A stretch of 64,000 nt of DNA from Phycisphaerales bacterium (lineage in GTDB: Bacteria; Planctomycetota; Phycisphaerae; Phycisphaerales; UBA1924). The position numbers were made by a program, and so were the translations under genes. The notes beneath the pieces are model-generated. The model searched no databases. It worked only from the letters and a program-made list of their open reading frames with translations, and was not told the DNA's origin. The stretch's first letter is position 1. The number at the start of each line of letters is the position of its first letter. Below are positions 55,747-63,601 of this stretch, one piece after another. Location of the stretch: NCBI GenBank assembly GCA_905339235.1, contig CAJPFG010000004.1:89168-153167 (forward strand), given 5' to 3'.

Positions 55747-56871
55747 ATGGCCGATCTGAGCGTCACCGTCGATGGTCTGAAACTGCCGAATCCATTCATC
55801 ATCGGCTCCGGCCCCCCCGGCACCAACGCCAACGTCATCGCCAAGGCCTTCGACGAGGGCTGGGGCGCCGTCATCGCCAAGACCATCAGCCTCGACGCCT
55901 CCAAGGTCATCAACGTCACCCCGCGCTACGCCCGCATGCGCGCCGGCAAGGACATCCTCGGCTGGCAGAACATCGAACTCATCAGCGACCGCCCCTTCGA
56001 CACCTGGATCGAGGAGTTCAAGCAGGTCAAGAACAAGTACCCGGGCCGCGTCCTCATCGCCTCCATCATGGAGGAATACCGCAAAGACGCTTGGGTCGAG
56101 ATCGTCGAGCGCTGCCAGGCCGCGGGCGTCGACGCCTTCGAACTCAACTTCTCCTGCCCCCACGGCCTGCCCGAACGCAAAATGGGCGCCGCCATGGGCC
56201 AGGACCCCGAGATCCTCGGCGAGGTCTGCGGCTGGGTCAACGCCGCCGCCAAGGTCCCCGTCTGGGCCAAGATGACCCCCAACATCACGCACATCGAAGA
56301 GCCCGCCCGCGCCGCCCTCAAAGCCGGTTGCGAAGGCCTCGCCGCGATCAACACCATCCTCTGCGTCATGGGCGTCGATCTCAAAACCCTCCGCCCCGAG
56401 CCCACCGTCGAGGGCTACACGACTCCCGGCGGATACTCCTGCCGCGCCGTCCGCCCCATCGCCCTGCGCTTCGTCATGGAGTGCGCCCGCCTCATCCGCG
56501 CCGAGTTCCCCGGCCGCTCCCTCAGCGGCATCGGCGGCGTCGAGACCGGCGACGACGCCGCCCAGTTCATCCTCCTCGGCGCCAACACCGTCCAGGTCTG
56601 CACCGGCGTCATGATCAACGGCTACAGCCTCGCCAAAGACCTCTGCAACGGCCTCTCCGCCTTCATGGACAAGCACAACTTCAAAACCATCGACGACTTC
56701 CGCGGCCACTCCCTCCAGTACTTCACCACCCACGCCGACCTCGTGCAGCGCCAAGCCGCCGCCAAAGCCGCGGCCGCCGCGCCCAAGCCCGACGGCGCCA
56801 TCACCAAGGACACCCAGTGGCAGGGCGACAAGTTCGTCGAGCAGACCGAAAAGTTGGTCTCGAATCAATAA
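55747..56871 (+). CDS. PreA-like dihydropyrimidine dehydrogenase/dihydroorotate dehydrogenase family protein, without ferredoxin tail
   Basis: The 374-residue FMN enzyme has a TIM-barrel of the DHOD/DPD class: NPFIIGSGPPGTNANVIAKAF, ELNFSCPHGLPERKMG, KMTPNITHIEEPA, INTILCVMGVD, GIGGVETGDDAAQFI and VQVCTGVMI, closest to PreA, which reduces uracil and thymine. E. coli PreA continues with two [4Fe-4S] motifs; here the C terminus is an Ala/Lys-rich stretch with none. Human DPD has its catalytic Cys in the ACGQDPE context, while this protein reads AAMGQDPE. A dihydropyrimidinase gene follows, which supports a pyrimidine role. AGGAG precedes the ATG at 55747. Confidence 0.85.
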   Translation: MADLSVTVDGLKLPNPFIIGSGPPGTNANVIAKAFDEGWGAVIAKTISLDASKVINVTPRYARMRAGKDILGWQNIELISDRPFDTWIEEFKQVKNKYPGRVLIASIMEEYRKDAWVEIVERCQAAGVDAFELNFSCPHGLPERKMGAAMGQDPEILGEVCGWVNAAAKVPVWAKMTPNITHIEEPARAALKAGCEGLAAINTILCVMGVDLKTLRPEPTVEGYTTPGGYSCRAVRPIALRFVMECARLIRAEFPGRSLSGIGGVETGDDAAQFILLGANTVQVCTGVMINGYSLAKDLCNGLSAFMDKHNFKTIDDFRGHSLQYFTTHADLVQRQAAAKAAAAAPKPDGAITKDTQWQGDKFVEQTEKLVSNQ

Positions 56872-56885
56872 ACACGGAGAGCCAC
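56871..56885 (+). repeat. Left copy of AACACGGAGRGCCAC repeat beside the GxxExxY gene
   Basis: AACACGGAGAGCCAC begins on the last base of the preA-like stop codon. A near-identical direct copy lies at 57318-57332, just behind the GxxExxY gene, and an inverted copy at 57508-57522. The gene is therefore bracketed by this 15-bp sequence. Confidence 0.7.
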
Positions 56886-56930
56886 CGGGGCCACGGAGTG
56901 AAGGCGGAATTCGCGAAGGGGAGAGGGCGC

Positions 56931-57308
56931 GTGACGCTGTTGCACGAAGAACTCACCGGCAAGATCATCCAGTCGGCGCTCAAGGTCCACTCCGCTCTCG
57001 GGCCCGGGCTTCTTGAGTCCGTCTACGAGCACTGCCCGGCCCATGAACTCACCAAACTCGGCCTCTCGGTCCGTCGGCAGGTCGATATCCCGATCGTGTA
57101 CGACGGCGAGCCCCTCGACGCCGGCTTCCGGGCCGACCTCATCGTCGAAGGCGTCGTGCTGCTCGAACTCAAGGCCATCGACAAACTCGCCCCCATCCAC
57201 GAAGCCCAACTCCTGACCTACCTCCGCCTCTCCGGCATCCACGTCGGCCTGCTCTTCAACTTCAACCAACTCCGAGTCACCGACAACATGATCCGCCGAG
57301 TCGTCTGA
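56931..57308 (+). CDS. GxxExxY protein
   Basis: The 125-residue product carries the eponymous motif in HSALGPGLLESVYEHC and the downstream block GFRADLIVEGVVLLELKAIDKL followed by HEAQLLTYLRLSG. The Asp...Glu-x-Lys arrangement (ADLIV...LELKA) is like the core of PD-(D/E)XK nucleases, to which these proteins have been compared; the activity is not established. The GTG at 56931 has a GGGGAGAGGG sequence upstream and gives the usual family length. It interrupts a pyrimidine-degradation gene pair and is flanked by short repeats, which points to a mobile or inserted unit. Confidence 0.85.
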   Translation: MTLLHEELTGKIIQSALKVHSALGPGLLESVYEHCPAHELTKLGLSVRRQVDIPIVYDGEPLDAGFRADLIVEGVVLLELKAIDKLAPIHEAQLLTYLRLSGIHVGLLFNFNQLRVTDNMIRRVV

Positions 57309-57309
57309 A

Positions 57310-57530
57310 GAACTCTCAACACGGAGGGCCACTGAGAACACAGAGAGAGAACAGGTAAAGGCAAGACAAAGGAATGTGCGGCCTGCACTCATCCGAACCT
57401 GTCCGTCCCCTCCCCTCAATTCCTCCGCTCCTCTGCATCTCGCTCCTTTCTCCTTTCCGCTCCTTTCTTTCTCCTCTCTCATCCCTCCTCCCCCTCCGTG
57501 TCGCTCCGTGGCCCTCCGTGTTGAAAGTTC
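57310..57530. repeat. 221-bp element with 23-bp terminal inverted repeats
   Basis: The ends (57310-57332 and 57508-57530) are inverted copies matching at 22 of 23 positions and contain the CACGGAGGGCCAC core. The inside is strongly asymmetric: purine-rich at the left (GAGAACACAGAGAGAGAAC) and an almost pure C/T tract from about 57400 to 57505. The right end stops two bases before the dihydropyrimidinase ATG. No ORF of note lies within. It looks like a MITE-like non-autonomous element or a large hairpin. Confidence 0.7.
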
Positions 57531-57532
57531 TT

Positions 57533-58915
57533 ATGCCCCTCCTCATCAAAAACCCCCGCATCATCACCGCCACCGACGACTACACCGCCGACGTCTACTG
57601 CGAGAGCGAGACGATCACCCGGATCGAGCGCAACATCGACCCGGCATCGTGCGCGAAGGGCACCGAACTCATCGACGCCTCGGGCAAGTACCTCTTCCCC
57701 GGCTTCATCGACCCCCACGTCCACATCTACCTCCCCTTCATGGGCACCTTCGCCAAGGACACCTGGGAATCCGCCTCCCGCGCGGCCATCGTCGGCGGCA
57801 CCACCACCCTCATCGAGATGATCTGCCCCGGCAAGGCCGACTCCCCCATCGAGGCCTTCGAGACCTGGCTCGCCAAGGCCCGCGGCGTCTCCGCCTGCGA
57901 CTTCTCCTTCCACATGGGCGTCACCCGCTTCGATCCACAGGCCGAGCGCGACTTCCGCGAGATCGTCCGCCGCGGCGTCACCTCCTTCAAGGTCTTCCTC
58001 GCCTACAAGGGCGCCCTCGGCGTCGATGACCGCGAGTTGTACCACACCCTCCGCCTCGCCAAGGAACTCGGCGTCGTTGTCACCGCCCACTGCGAGAACG
58101 AAACCCTCGTCGATGAACGCCAGAAGGAACTCCTCGCCGCGGCCAAGACCGGCCCCGAATACCACGAGCCCTCCCGCCCCCCCTACGTCGAGGCCGAGGG
58201 CGTCCACCACCTCATGACCTTCGCCCGCCAGACCGGCGCCGAGGTCTACATCGTCCACACCTCCTGCGACGCGGCCGTCCGCGAGGCCCAGTGCGGCATC
58301 GCCAACGGAGTAAACGCCCACATCGAGGTCGTCCTCCCCCACCTCGTCCTCGACAAGACCTACGCCGAGCGCCCCGGTTTCGAGGGAGCGAAATACGTCA
58401 TGTCCCCGCCCCTGCGCGGCCGCGCCGACGCGGACGCCATGTGGAACCACCTCCGTTCCCGCACCGTCAGCACCGTCGCGACCGACCACGCCCCCTTCGA
58501 CTTCGAGACGCAGAAGACCATGGGTCGTCAAGCCTTCACCAAGATCCCCAACGGCATCCCCAGCGTCGAGGACCGCGTGAACCTGCTCTACACCCACGGC
58601 GTCGCCGCCGGCCGCATCGACCTCCACACCTTCGTCGCCGCGGCCAGCACCAAGGCCGCGCAGATCTTCGGCCTCAAGGGCAAGGGCACGGTCGCCGTCG
58701 GCGCCGACGCCGACCTGGTGGTCTACGACCCCAACTACCGCGGCACGATCTCCGCGAAAACCCACCTCATGCAGACCGACTACAGCGCCTTCGAAGGATG
58801 GGAACTCAAGGGCCGGCCGAGCGTGGTCACAGTCCGCGGCCAGATCATGGCCCGCGACGGGAAGTTCGTGGGCAAGCTCGGGCACGGGCGGCTGGTCCCG
58901 CGCACGACGAGGTAA
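57533..58915 (+). CDS. Dihydropyrimidinase (D-hydantoinase family)
   Basis: The 460-residue amidohydrolase opens the dihydropyrimidine ring to N-carbamoyl-beta-amino acids. Metal ligands are visible: DPHVHIYLP near residue 62, the carbamylated Lys in TSFKVFLAYKG, His in VTAHCENE, His in YIVHTSC, and Asp in ATDHAPFDF. It continues the pathway after the PreA-like enzyme. The ATG at 57533 lies two bases behind an inverted-repeat element and has no Shine-Dalgarno; in-frame GTG (57518) and TTG (57521) lie within the repeat. Related hydantoinases and phenylhydantoinases cannot be excluded. Confidence 0.88.
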   Translation: MPLLIKNPRIITATDDYTADVYCESETITRIERNIDPASCAKGTELIDASGKYLFPGFIDPHVHIYLPFMGTFAKDTWESASRAAIVGGTTTLIEMICPGKADSPIEAFETWLAKARGVSACDFSFHMGVTRFDPQAERDFREIVRRGVTSFKVFLAYKGALGVDDRELYHTLRLAKELGVVVTAHCENETLVDERQKELLAAAKTGPEYHEPSRPPYVEAEGVHHLMTFARQTGAEVYIVHTSCDAAVREAQCGIANGVNAHIEVVLPHLVLDKTYAERPGFEGAKYVMSPPLRGRADADAMWNHLRSRTVSTVATDHAPFDFETQKTMGRQAFTKIPNGIPSVEDRVNLLYTHGVAAGRIDLHTFVAAASTKAAQIFGLKGKGTVAVGADADLVVYDPNYRGTISAKTHLMQTDYSAFEGWELKGRPSVVTVRGQIMARDGKFVGKLGHGRLVPRTTR

Positions 58916-58924
58916 GTTCGCAAG

Positions 58925-61900
58925 CTACGGACACGGCTCCCCGTTCACGCGCTGCTCCTCCGTTTCGATGTCGAAGCCGTTCTCAGCGCCGTCGCCGTTC
59001 AGGTCGGCTGAGGCTTGGCAGAAGTTTGAGTAGTCGCCGTTGATGGCCTGCTCTGCGGCCTCGATGTCGAACCCGTTGACCGCGCCATCGCAGTTGATGT
59101 CCGGGTCGCAGAGCTCGACCTCTACGAACCGTGCAAACCCGGTCGCGACGCCTTGGATCGTGATGGTGCTCACGAGCACGTTGTCCGGGTCAAGCCGGAA
59201 GCTCACTACGTGCTCACCAGGCGCCAGCTCGCCAAGAGTTGGAACCGAGTAGGGCTGCGTGCCCGACAACGCGTACTGCTCCTCCACGATGCCGCATTGT
59301 GTGCCATCGACATACACCGTCACGAGCCCTGTGGCTCCTTGCGTCCCCACAAACTCCATGTCGAATGCAACGAAGTTGACGGGCGTTATCGTCGAGATCT
59401 GAAAGTTGATCCAGGCAGGTTGAGGAGCGATCAGTCCCGGCGGCTGTGTGGTCATGGTCAGGACGCCTGCCGTGACCTGCACTCCGTCGGGACTTGAGTA
59501 GCTTGGGGTTGCGCCGAGGTCGAGCGGCGCGTCGCGTGGGGCACGGAACTCCAGATTCCCGGTGCCCCCGCCTTCGGGATGTGACCGGTCATCGCCCGTG
59601 GGGTACGTCGAGTTCACGTTGCTAATCCACGCGGCAACGTCTCCGCCCACGTACTCGTAGCTCAGTTGGAACCCGAATGACTGGGGGTCCACGGTGGGAG
59701 GAAGGCAGCCCACTTCTCCGGCCCTGTTCACGGTGTACCGGTAGAAGAGCGTCGGCCACTGGTGAGATGAGAGACTATCGAACACGAGCGGGCACACCGC
59801 GGCGTTGTAGTTCGGGTCACTGAGCGAGACATCGAGGTTGAACGAATTCGGAAGATACTGCTCTGTGTACGGCCCGGTGGCAAGGTACGTCCCAAGGCAA
59901 GGCTCCGGGCTCGTGCACGGGTCCAGCGGCGATGGCTCCTGCGAGTAGTAGTAATCTGACCAGTCCGAATCGCGCCCGTAGGACCGCACGTAGTCAGTAA
60001 AGCCTGGAAACACCCCGGCATAGGCATCGAGGTAGGTCGTGTGGATTGTGGTGTTGGGAGAGAGCGCCCTCACCCCTGCTGCGACATTCGCGATGAGCGC
60101 CGCCCCGGCACTGTGCGCGATGAGGTGAACGTGGTCGTAGTGGCGACCCGCAACCAAATTGCCGTACCGAGTACCGTGCCGTGCCGCCTCTCCGAGCGCG
60201 AAGAATATGAATGAGTCGTCGGTCCAGTCGTAAAGTTCCACCTGCCACTCCTGCCCTACCGCATCGTCGATCGCTTGGGCGAACGGCACCCAGAAGTCGA
60301 GGTATTTTTCCTGAGTGGTATTTGCCCCATGGGTGACGAGTACGAGGTTCCGCTGCGTCGGTGCTGGCGGCGGTGGCGGTGGACTGTACTGCGGCGGCGG
60401 CACCGGCACGCCGTGATTGGGCGGGTTCTGGATCGGGGGGGGCGGCGCGGCACAGTCGCCGCCGTCATTGCCAAACTGCGGACAGTTGAAGTAGATCGGT
60501 ACGCCGTTGTACGAGTAGTACCCGTTGTCGCAGTACCCGTCGCCGATCCACGAAGCGGGCGCGCAGTTGCCGTTGCAATCGCGCACAAGTCCCGGGGCGC
60601 ACAGCACGCCAAGAATCCAGGTTTCGCCATTGATGCTGCCTGTGTTGCCCCCGAAGAGCACGCTGTCGCTCCGAGCCGCGTGATAGGCCATCACGTGTTC
60701 GGCACGTGGTGAGGGGCCATCTATCGCCCGTTGTGTCCACGCTGTCCCATTCCATTCCCAGGTTTCACCGTTGCGGCCGCCGCTGGTAATACCACCGAAG
60801 AGGACGGTCACGCCGCGGGCTGTGTCGTAGGCCATTGCGTGTTTGCTACGCCGCGTAGGTCCGCTGACCACTCGCCGGGTCCACGCCGTTCCGTCCCACT
60901 CCCAGGTGTCGGCGTCGGTTGTTTCGCCTCCAAAGAGGACAGTCACGGCGCGGGCCGCGTCATAGGCCATGGCGTGGTAGAAACGTGGCGAGGGCCCGCT
61001 GACCATTCGCTGGGTCCATGCCGTTCCGTTCCATTCCCAGGTTTCACCGTTGCTTGCGCCTGTGTAACCTCCAAAGAGCACCGTCACGCGGCGGGCCGCG
61101 TCGTAAGCCATCCCATGTGAGTTCCGTGGCGAAGGACCGCTGACCACGCGCTGGGTCCAGGCGGCCCCATTCCATTCCCAGGTTTCGCCGTTTCTCACGC
61201 CGGTGTAGCCGCCGAACACCACGGCTACGCCGCGGATCGAGTCGTAGGCCATGGCGTGGCCTTCCCGCGGCGAAGGACCGCTGACCACGCGCTCGGTCCA
61301 GGCGGCCCCGTTCCATTCCCAGGTTTCGCCGTTTCTTACGCCAGTGTAGCCACCGAACATGACGGTTCGGCCGCGGGCCGCGTCGTACGCCATGGCGGGG
61401 AAGATCCTCGCGGAAGGGCCGCCCATGGTCCGCTGGGTCCAATCCGTTCCGTTCCATTCCCAGGTCTCGCCGTTGGCGAGGCCGTTGTTGTAGCCCCCGA
61501 AGAGGACGGTGACGCCGCGGGCTGCGTCGTAAGCCATCGCATGGTTGATCCGTGGCGAAGCACCGCTGACCACCCGCCGGGCCCAAGCGGTCCCGTTCCA
61601 TTCCCAGGTCTCGCCGTTGCTCGTGCCTGTGTAGCCCCCAAAGAGGACGGTTACGCCGCGGGCTGCGTCATAGGCCATTCCGGGATAGATCCTCGCGGAA
61701 GGGCCGCTGACGGCCCGCTGGGTCCACGCCGTCCCGTTCCATTCCCAAGTTTCCGCGTTGTAGGCACCCGCGTAACCCCCGAAGAGAACGGTGATGCCGC
61801 GAGCGGCGTCGTAGTCCATCGCGTGATGCGCCCGCGCTGAGGGGCCGCTCACAATCCTCTGCGCCCACGAAGTCCCGTTCCATTCCCAGGTATCCGCGCC

Positions 61901-62365
61901 GCTGCCTCCAAAGAGGACGGTCACGCCTCTAGCGACGTCGTAGGCCATCGCGTGATAGGCCCGCGGTGAGGGACCACTGACGGTCCTTTGTGTCCATGTG
62001 GTCCCGTTCCATTCCCAGGTCTCGCCGTTGTTGGCGCCGGTGTATCCCCCGAAGAGGACGGTCACGCCCCTGGCGACGTCGTAGGCCATCGCGTGATAGG
62101 CCCGAGGTGAGGGACCGCTAACGGCCCTCTGTATCCATGCGGCCCCGTTCCATTCCCAAGTTTCGCCGCTAAAAGCGCCACCACTTGAATACCCACCGAA
62201 AAGCACGATTACGCCGCGAGTCGTGTCGTAGGCCATCGCATGCGAGTACCGCTGCGGCAGCTGGAGTGCTGTCCACTCGATGGGCTGAGCGCACGCATGT
62301 CCAGAAGTCATCACGCATGTCGCAATCGCCATGATTGCAACGACTAGTAGGCCAGTGCTCTTCAT
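58925..62365 (-). CDS. Giant secreted kelch-repeat protein with hydrolase domain and dockerin-like C terminus
   Basis: The 1146-residue product has a signal peptide (LLVVAIMAIATCVMTSGHACAQ), then twelve kelch-type repeats of about 50 residues with the cores HAMAYD, VTVLFGGYTG and ETWEWNG (roughly residues 35-600), a Cys-rich LNR-like segment (SWIGDGYCDNG, FGNDGGDC), a proline-rich linker, an alpha/beta hydrolase-like domain with nucleophile Ser in LIAHSAGAALI, a beta-sandwich domain, and two dockerin-like repeats (CDPDINCDGAVNGFD and ADLNGDGAENGFD). The repeats are highly similar at DNA level, which suggests recent duplication. GGGAG precedes the ATG. The function may be binding and hydrolysis of a surface polymer or lipid; this is inference. 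Confidence 0.88.
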   Translation of the reverse strand: MKSTGLLVVAIMAIATCVMTSGHACAQPIEWTALQLPQRYSHAMAYDTTRGVIVLFGGYSSGGAFSGETWEWNGAAWIQRAVSGPSPRAYHAMAYDVARGVTVLFGGYTGANNGETWEWNGTTWTQRTVSGPSPRAYHAMAYDVARGVTVLFGGSGADTWEWNGTSWAQRIVSGPSARAHHAMDYDAARGITVLFGGYAGAYNAETWEWNGTAWTQRAVSGPSARIYPGMAYDAARGVTVLFGGYTGTSNGETWEWNGTAWARRVVSGASPRINHAMAYDAARGVTVLFGGYNNGLANGETWEWNGTDWTQRTMGGPSARIFPAMAYDAARGRTVMFGGYTGVRNGETWEWNGAAWTERVVSGPSPREGHAMAYDSIRGVAVVFGGYTGVRNGETWEWNGAAWTQRVVSGPSPRNSHGMAYDAARRVTVLFGGYTGASNGETWEWNGTAWTQRMVSGPSPRFYHAMAYDAARAVTVLFGGETTDADTWEWDGTAWTRRVVSGPTRRSKHAMAYDTARGVTVLFGGITSGGRNGETWEWNGTAWTQRAIDGPSPRAEHVMAYHAARSDSVLFGGNTGSINGETWILGVLCAPGLVRDCNGNCAPASWIGDGYCDNGYYSYNGVPIYFNCPQFGNDGGDCAAPPPPIQNPPNHGVPVPPPQYSPPPPPPAPTQRNLVLVTHGANTTQEKYLDFWVPFAQAIDDAVGQEWQVELYDWTDDSFIFFALGEAARHGTRYGNLVAGRHYDHVHLIAHSAGAALIANVAAGVRALSPNTTIHTTYLDAYAGVFPGFTDYVRSYGRDSDWSDYYYSQEPSPLDPCTSPEPCLGTYLATGPYTEQYLPNSFNLDVSLSDPNYNAAVCPLVFDSLSSHQWPTLFYRYTVNRAGEVGCLPPTVDPQSFGFQLSYEYVGGDVAAWISNVNSTYPTGDDRSHPEGGGTGNLEFRAPRDAPLDLGATPSYSSPDGVQVTAGVLTMTTQPPGLIAPQPAWINFQISTITPVNFVAFDMEFVGTQGATGLVTVYVDGTQCGIVEEQYALSGTQPYSVPTLGELAPGEHVVSFRLDPDNVLVSTITIQGVATGFARFVEVELCDPDINCDGAVNGFDIEAAEQAINGDYSNFCQASADLNGDGAENGFDIETEEQRVNGEPCP

Positions 62366-62514
62366 GTTGACTCCCTTCCCAGGACCCGGTCAGGCGGCAC
62401 CGAGACGTCCAGTATGACGCGCCGACGCGAATGTGGCAACCTGAATCGTGGCACACGTTTTTGGGGGTGGCTTATGCGGTCGGCGGGGCTCCAGGGGCGG
62501 GTTGCACGCGCGTC

Positions 62515-62640
62515 GTGCCAACTCGAGTTCCATCCGTGCCAACGAAAACTCCCTCCGTGCCAACGGAGGTTCCGTTCGCGCCAACGAAGACTGTTTTTGT
62601 GCCAACGGGGATTCCCTCCGTTGGCACAAAAATGATTTTC
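62515..62640. repeat. Array A of six 21-bp units (GTGCCAACG...)
   Basis: Units begin at 62515, 62536, 62557, 62578, 62599 and 62620. Five start with GTGCCAAC (or GCGCCAAC); the sixth starts with GTTGGCAC, its reverse complement. The fifth and sixth units form a perfect 15-bp palindrome arm (TTTTTGTGCCAACGG at 62594 and its complement ending at 62632). Read as protein on the plus strand each unit gives a heptapeptide such as VPTKTPS. Confidence 0.85.
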
Positions 62641-62693
62641 CTTCCCGCAGTTCTTGCGTGAAGCAGCCCCTCACGAGCGCTCACCCGCGTGGA

Positions 62694-62717
62694 CGCCGTG
62701 CCAACGGCGGCTTTTTT
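62694..62717 (+). terminator. Terminator-like hairpin behind array A
   Basis: CGCCGT-GCCA-ACGGCG (62694-62709), then GC and six T. The same hairpin occurs behind array B with four T (63095-63116). Confidence 0.5.
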
Positions 62718-62894
62718 CGGACGGGTCGATCCTGCGCGGCCCTCGGCGGGGTGGCGTCCCTCGACTCTCTGACACCATTGGCCGTGCCATCGCTCCGCCG
62801 CGGCTTTGAGCGGCGCGAGTGATGCTTCGCGCGGTGGGCGCCCGGGCAGGTGGCACGACACGACCCGGGGTCTAGGCGAACCACAACTCCTCCC

Positions 62895-63041
62895 GTTCGA
62901 ACAGCAGCTCCGATCCTGCCCACGATAGCTCCGATCGTGCCAAGGATCGCTCCGATCCTGCCCACGATTGCTCCGATCGTTCGAACGAAAACTCCTATCG
63001 TTCGAACGATTGCTCCTATCGTGGGCACGAAGACTGTTTTC
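62895..63041. repeat. Array B of seven 21-bp units related to array A
   Basis: Units start every 21 bp from 62895. Heads alternate between GTTCGAAC (self-complementary), CTGCCCAC and GTGCCAAG; tails are mostly GCTCCGATC or CTCCTATC. The last unit starts GTGGGCAC, close to the reverse complement of the CTGCCCAC heads, and shares GAAGACTGTTTT with a unit of array A. In the plus-strand frame the units read as heptapeptides such as LPTIAPI. Confidence 0.85.
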
Positions 63042-63094
63042 GTTCCCGCGGGAACTGCGCGAAAACGGAGGGCGCGTGGGCGCATCCGCGTGGG

Positions 63095-63116
63095 CGCCGT
63101 GCCAACGGCGGCTTTT
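63095..63116 (+). terminator. Terminator-like hairpin behind array B
   Basis: CGCCGT-GCCA-ACGGCG (63095-63110), then GC and four T. It is a copy of the hairpin at 62694; the surrounding sequence (GCGTGGGCGCCGTGCCAACG against GCGTGGACGCCGTGCCAACG) shows that array and hairpin were duplicated together. Confidence 0.45.
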
Positions 63117-63192
63117 CTCGGCCGGGCAAACGCTGCGCGACCCCCACGAGCCCCCCACGACCCCCACCAGCCGCGGCCCAGGTCGCGCCGCG

Positions 63193-63410
63193 AGCACCCC
63201 CATCCCCGCGGGCGTCGATGGTGCGCGTTCCGTGGGGGCCGACGCGTTGTGATCGCGGAGGTTCTGGATCTTCGCGGCCGCGGCGATCCCAGCCCGGTCA
63301 GTAGCCAGCACCCCCACCCTCGCGGGCGTCGATGGTGCGCCTTCCGTGGGGGCCGACGCGTTGTGATCGCGGAGGTTCTGGAACCTCGCGGCCGCGGCGA
63401 TCCCAGCCCG
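63193..63410. repeat. Tandem pair of 104-bp direct repeats, period 114 bp
   Basis: Copy 1 is 63193-63296 and copy 2 is 63307-63410, separated by 10 bp; they differ at only a few positions (for example CATCCCC against CACCCTC, GGATCTT against GGAACCT). Both contain GGGCGTCGATGGTGCGC and GCGTTGTGATCGCGGAGG. No gene assignment. Confidence 0.85.
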
Positions 63411-63429
63411 AAGGGCTTCTCGTGAGTAG

Positions 63430-63586
63430 CCGGGCGTGAAGCGACGAGTCCGCGAGGAGCGCCACGCCCGGAAGGCGTCCACAGTTCGAGGCAGCCTGTA
63501 AGGCTGCTCGTAACGCCCGGCCACGGCTCACACCCGGCACGGCACGCCTTCATGCCGCTCGGCGAGTTCCGCCACGCCGTGCGGCA
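63430..63586. repeat. REP-like palindromes next to the transposase fragment
   Basis: Three inverted repeats follow each other: CCGGGCGTG (63430) with CACGCCCGG (63463); GCAGCC-TGTAA-GGCTGC (63491-63507); ATGCCGC (63551) with GCGGCAT (63580). They lie directly behind the 3' end of the Y1 transposase gene, where IS200/IS605 and REP-associated transposases have their hairpin recognition sites. Confidence 0.55.
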
Positions 63587-63601
63587 TTCCCACGGTGCGG
63601 C

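Larger units (their letters stand above)
62366..63601. other. 1.2-kb repeat-rich stretch without a convincing gene
   Basis: Between the kelch gene and the transposase fragment I find two related arrays of 21-bp units, two hairpins with T-runs, a tandem 104-bp repeat and several palindromes, listed separately. Open frames exist on both strands (for example 62431-62661 and 62850-63425 on the plus strand) but consist mostly of repeats. Confidence 0.7.

Noticed and set aside
57374..57532. Upstream extension of the dihydropyrimidinase frame to 57374
   Set aside because: The added residues are translated from the C/T-rich repeat element and have no counterpart in the family; the ATG at 57533 gives the normal start.
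62594..62632. 15-bp palindrome TTTTT...AAAAA as an intrinsic terminator
   Set aside because: Read on either strand the stem ends in an A-run instead of a T-run, so it does not have terminator polarity.
62515..63041. 21-bp repeat arrays as a CRISPR
   Set aside because: The units are contiguous with no spacers between repeats, and no cas gene is present.
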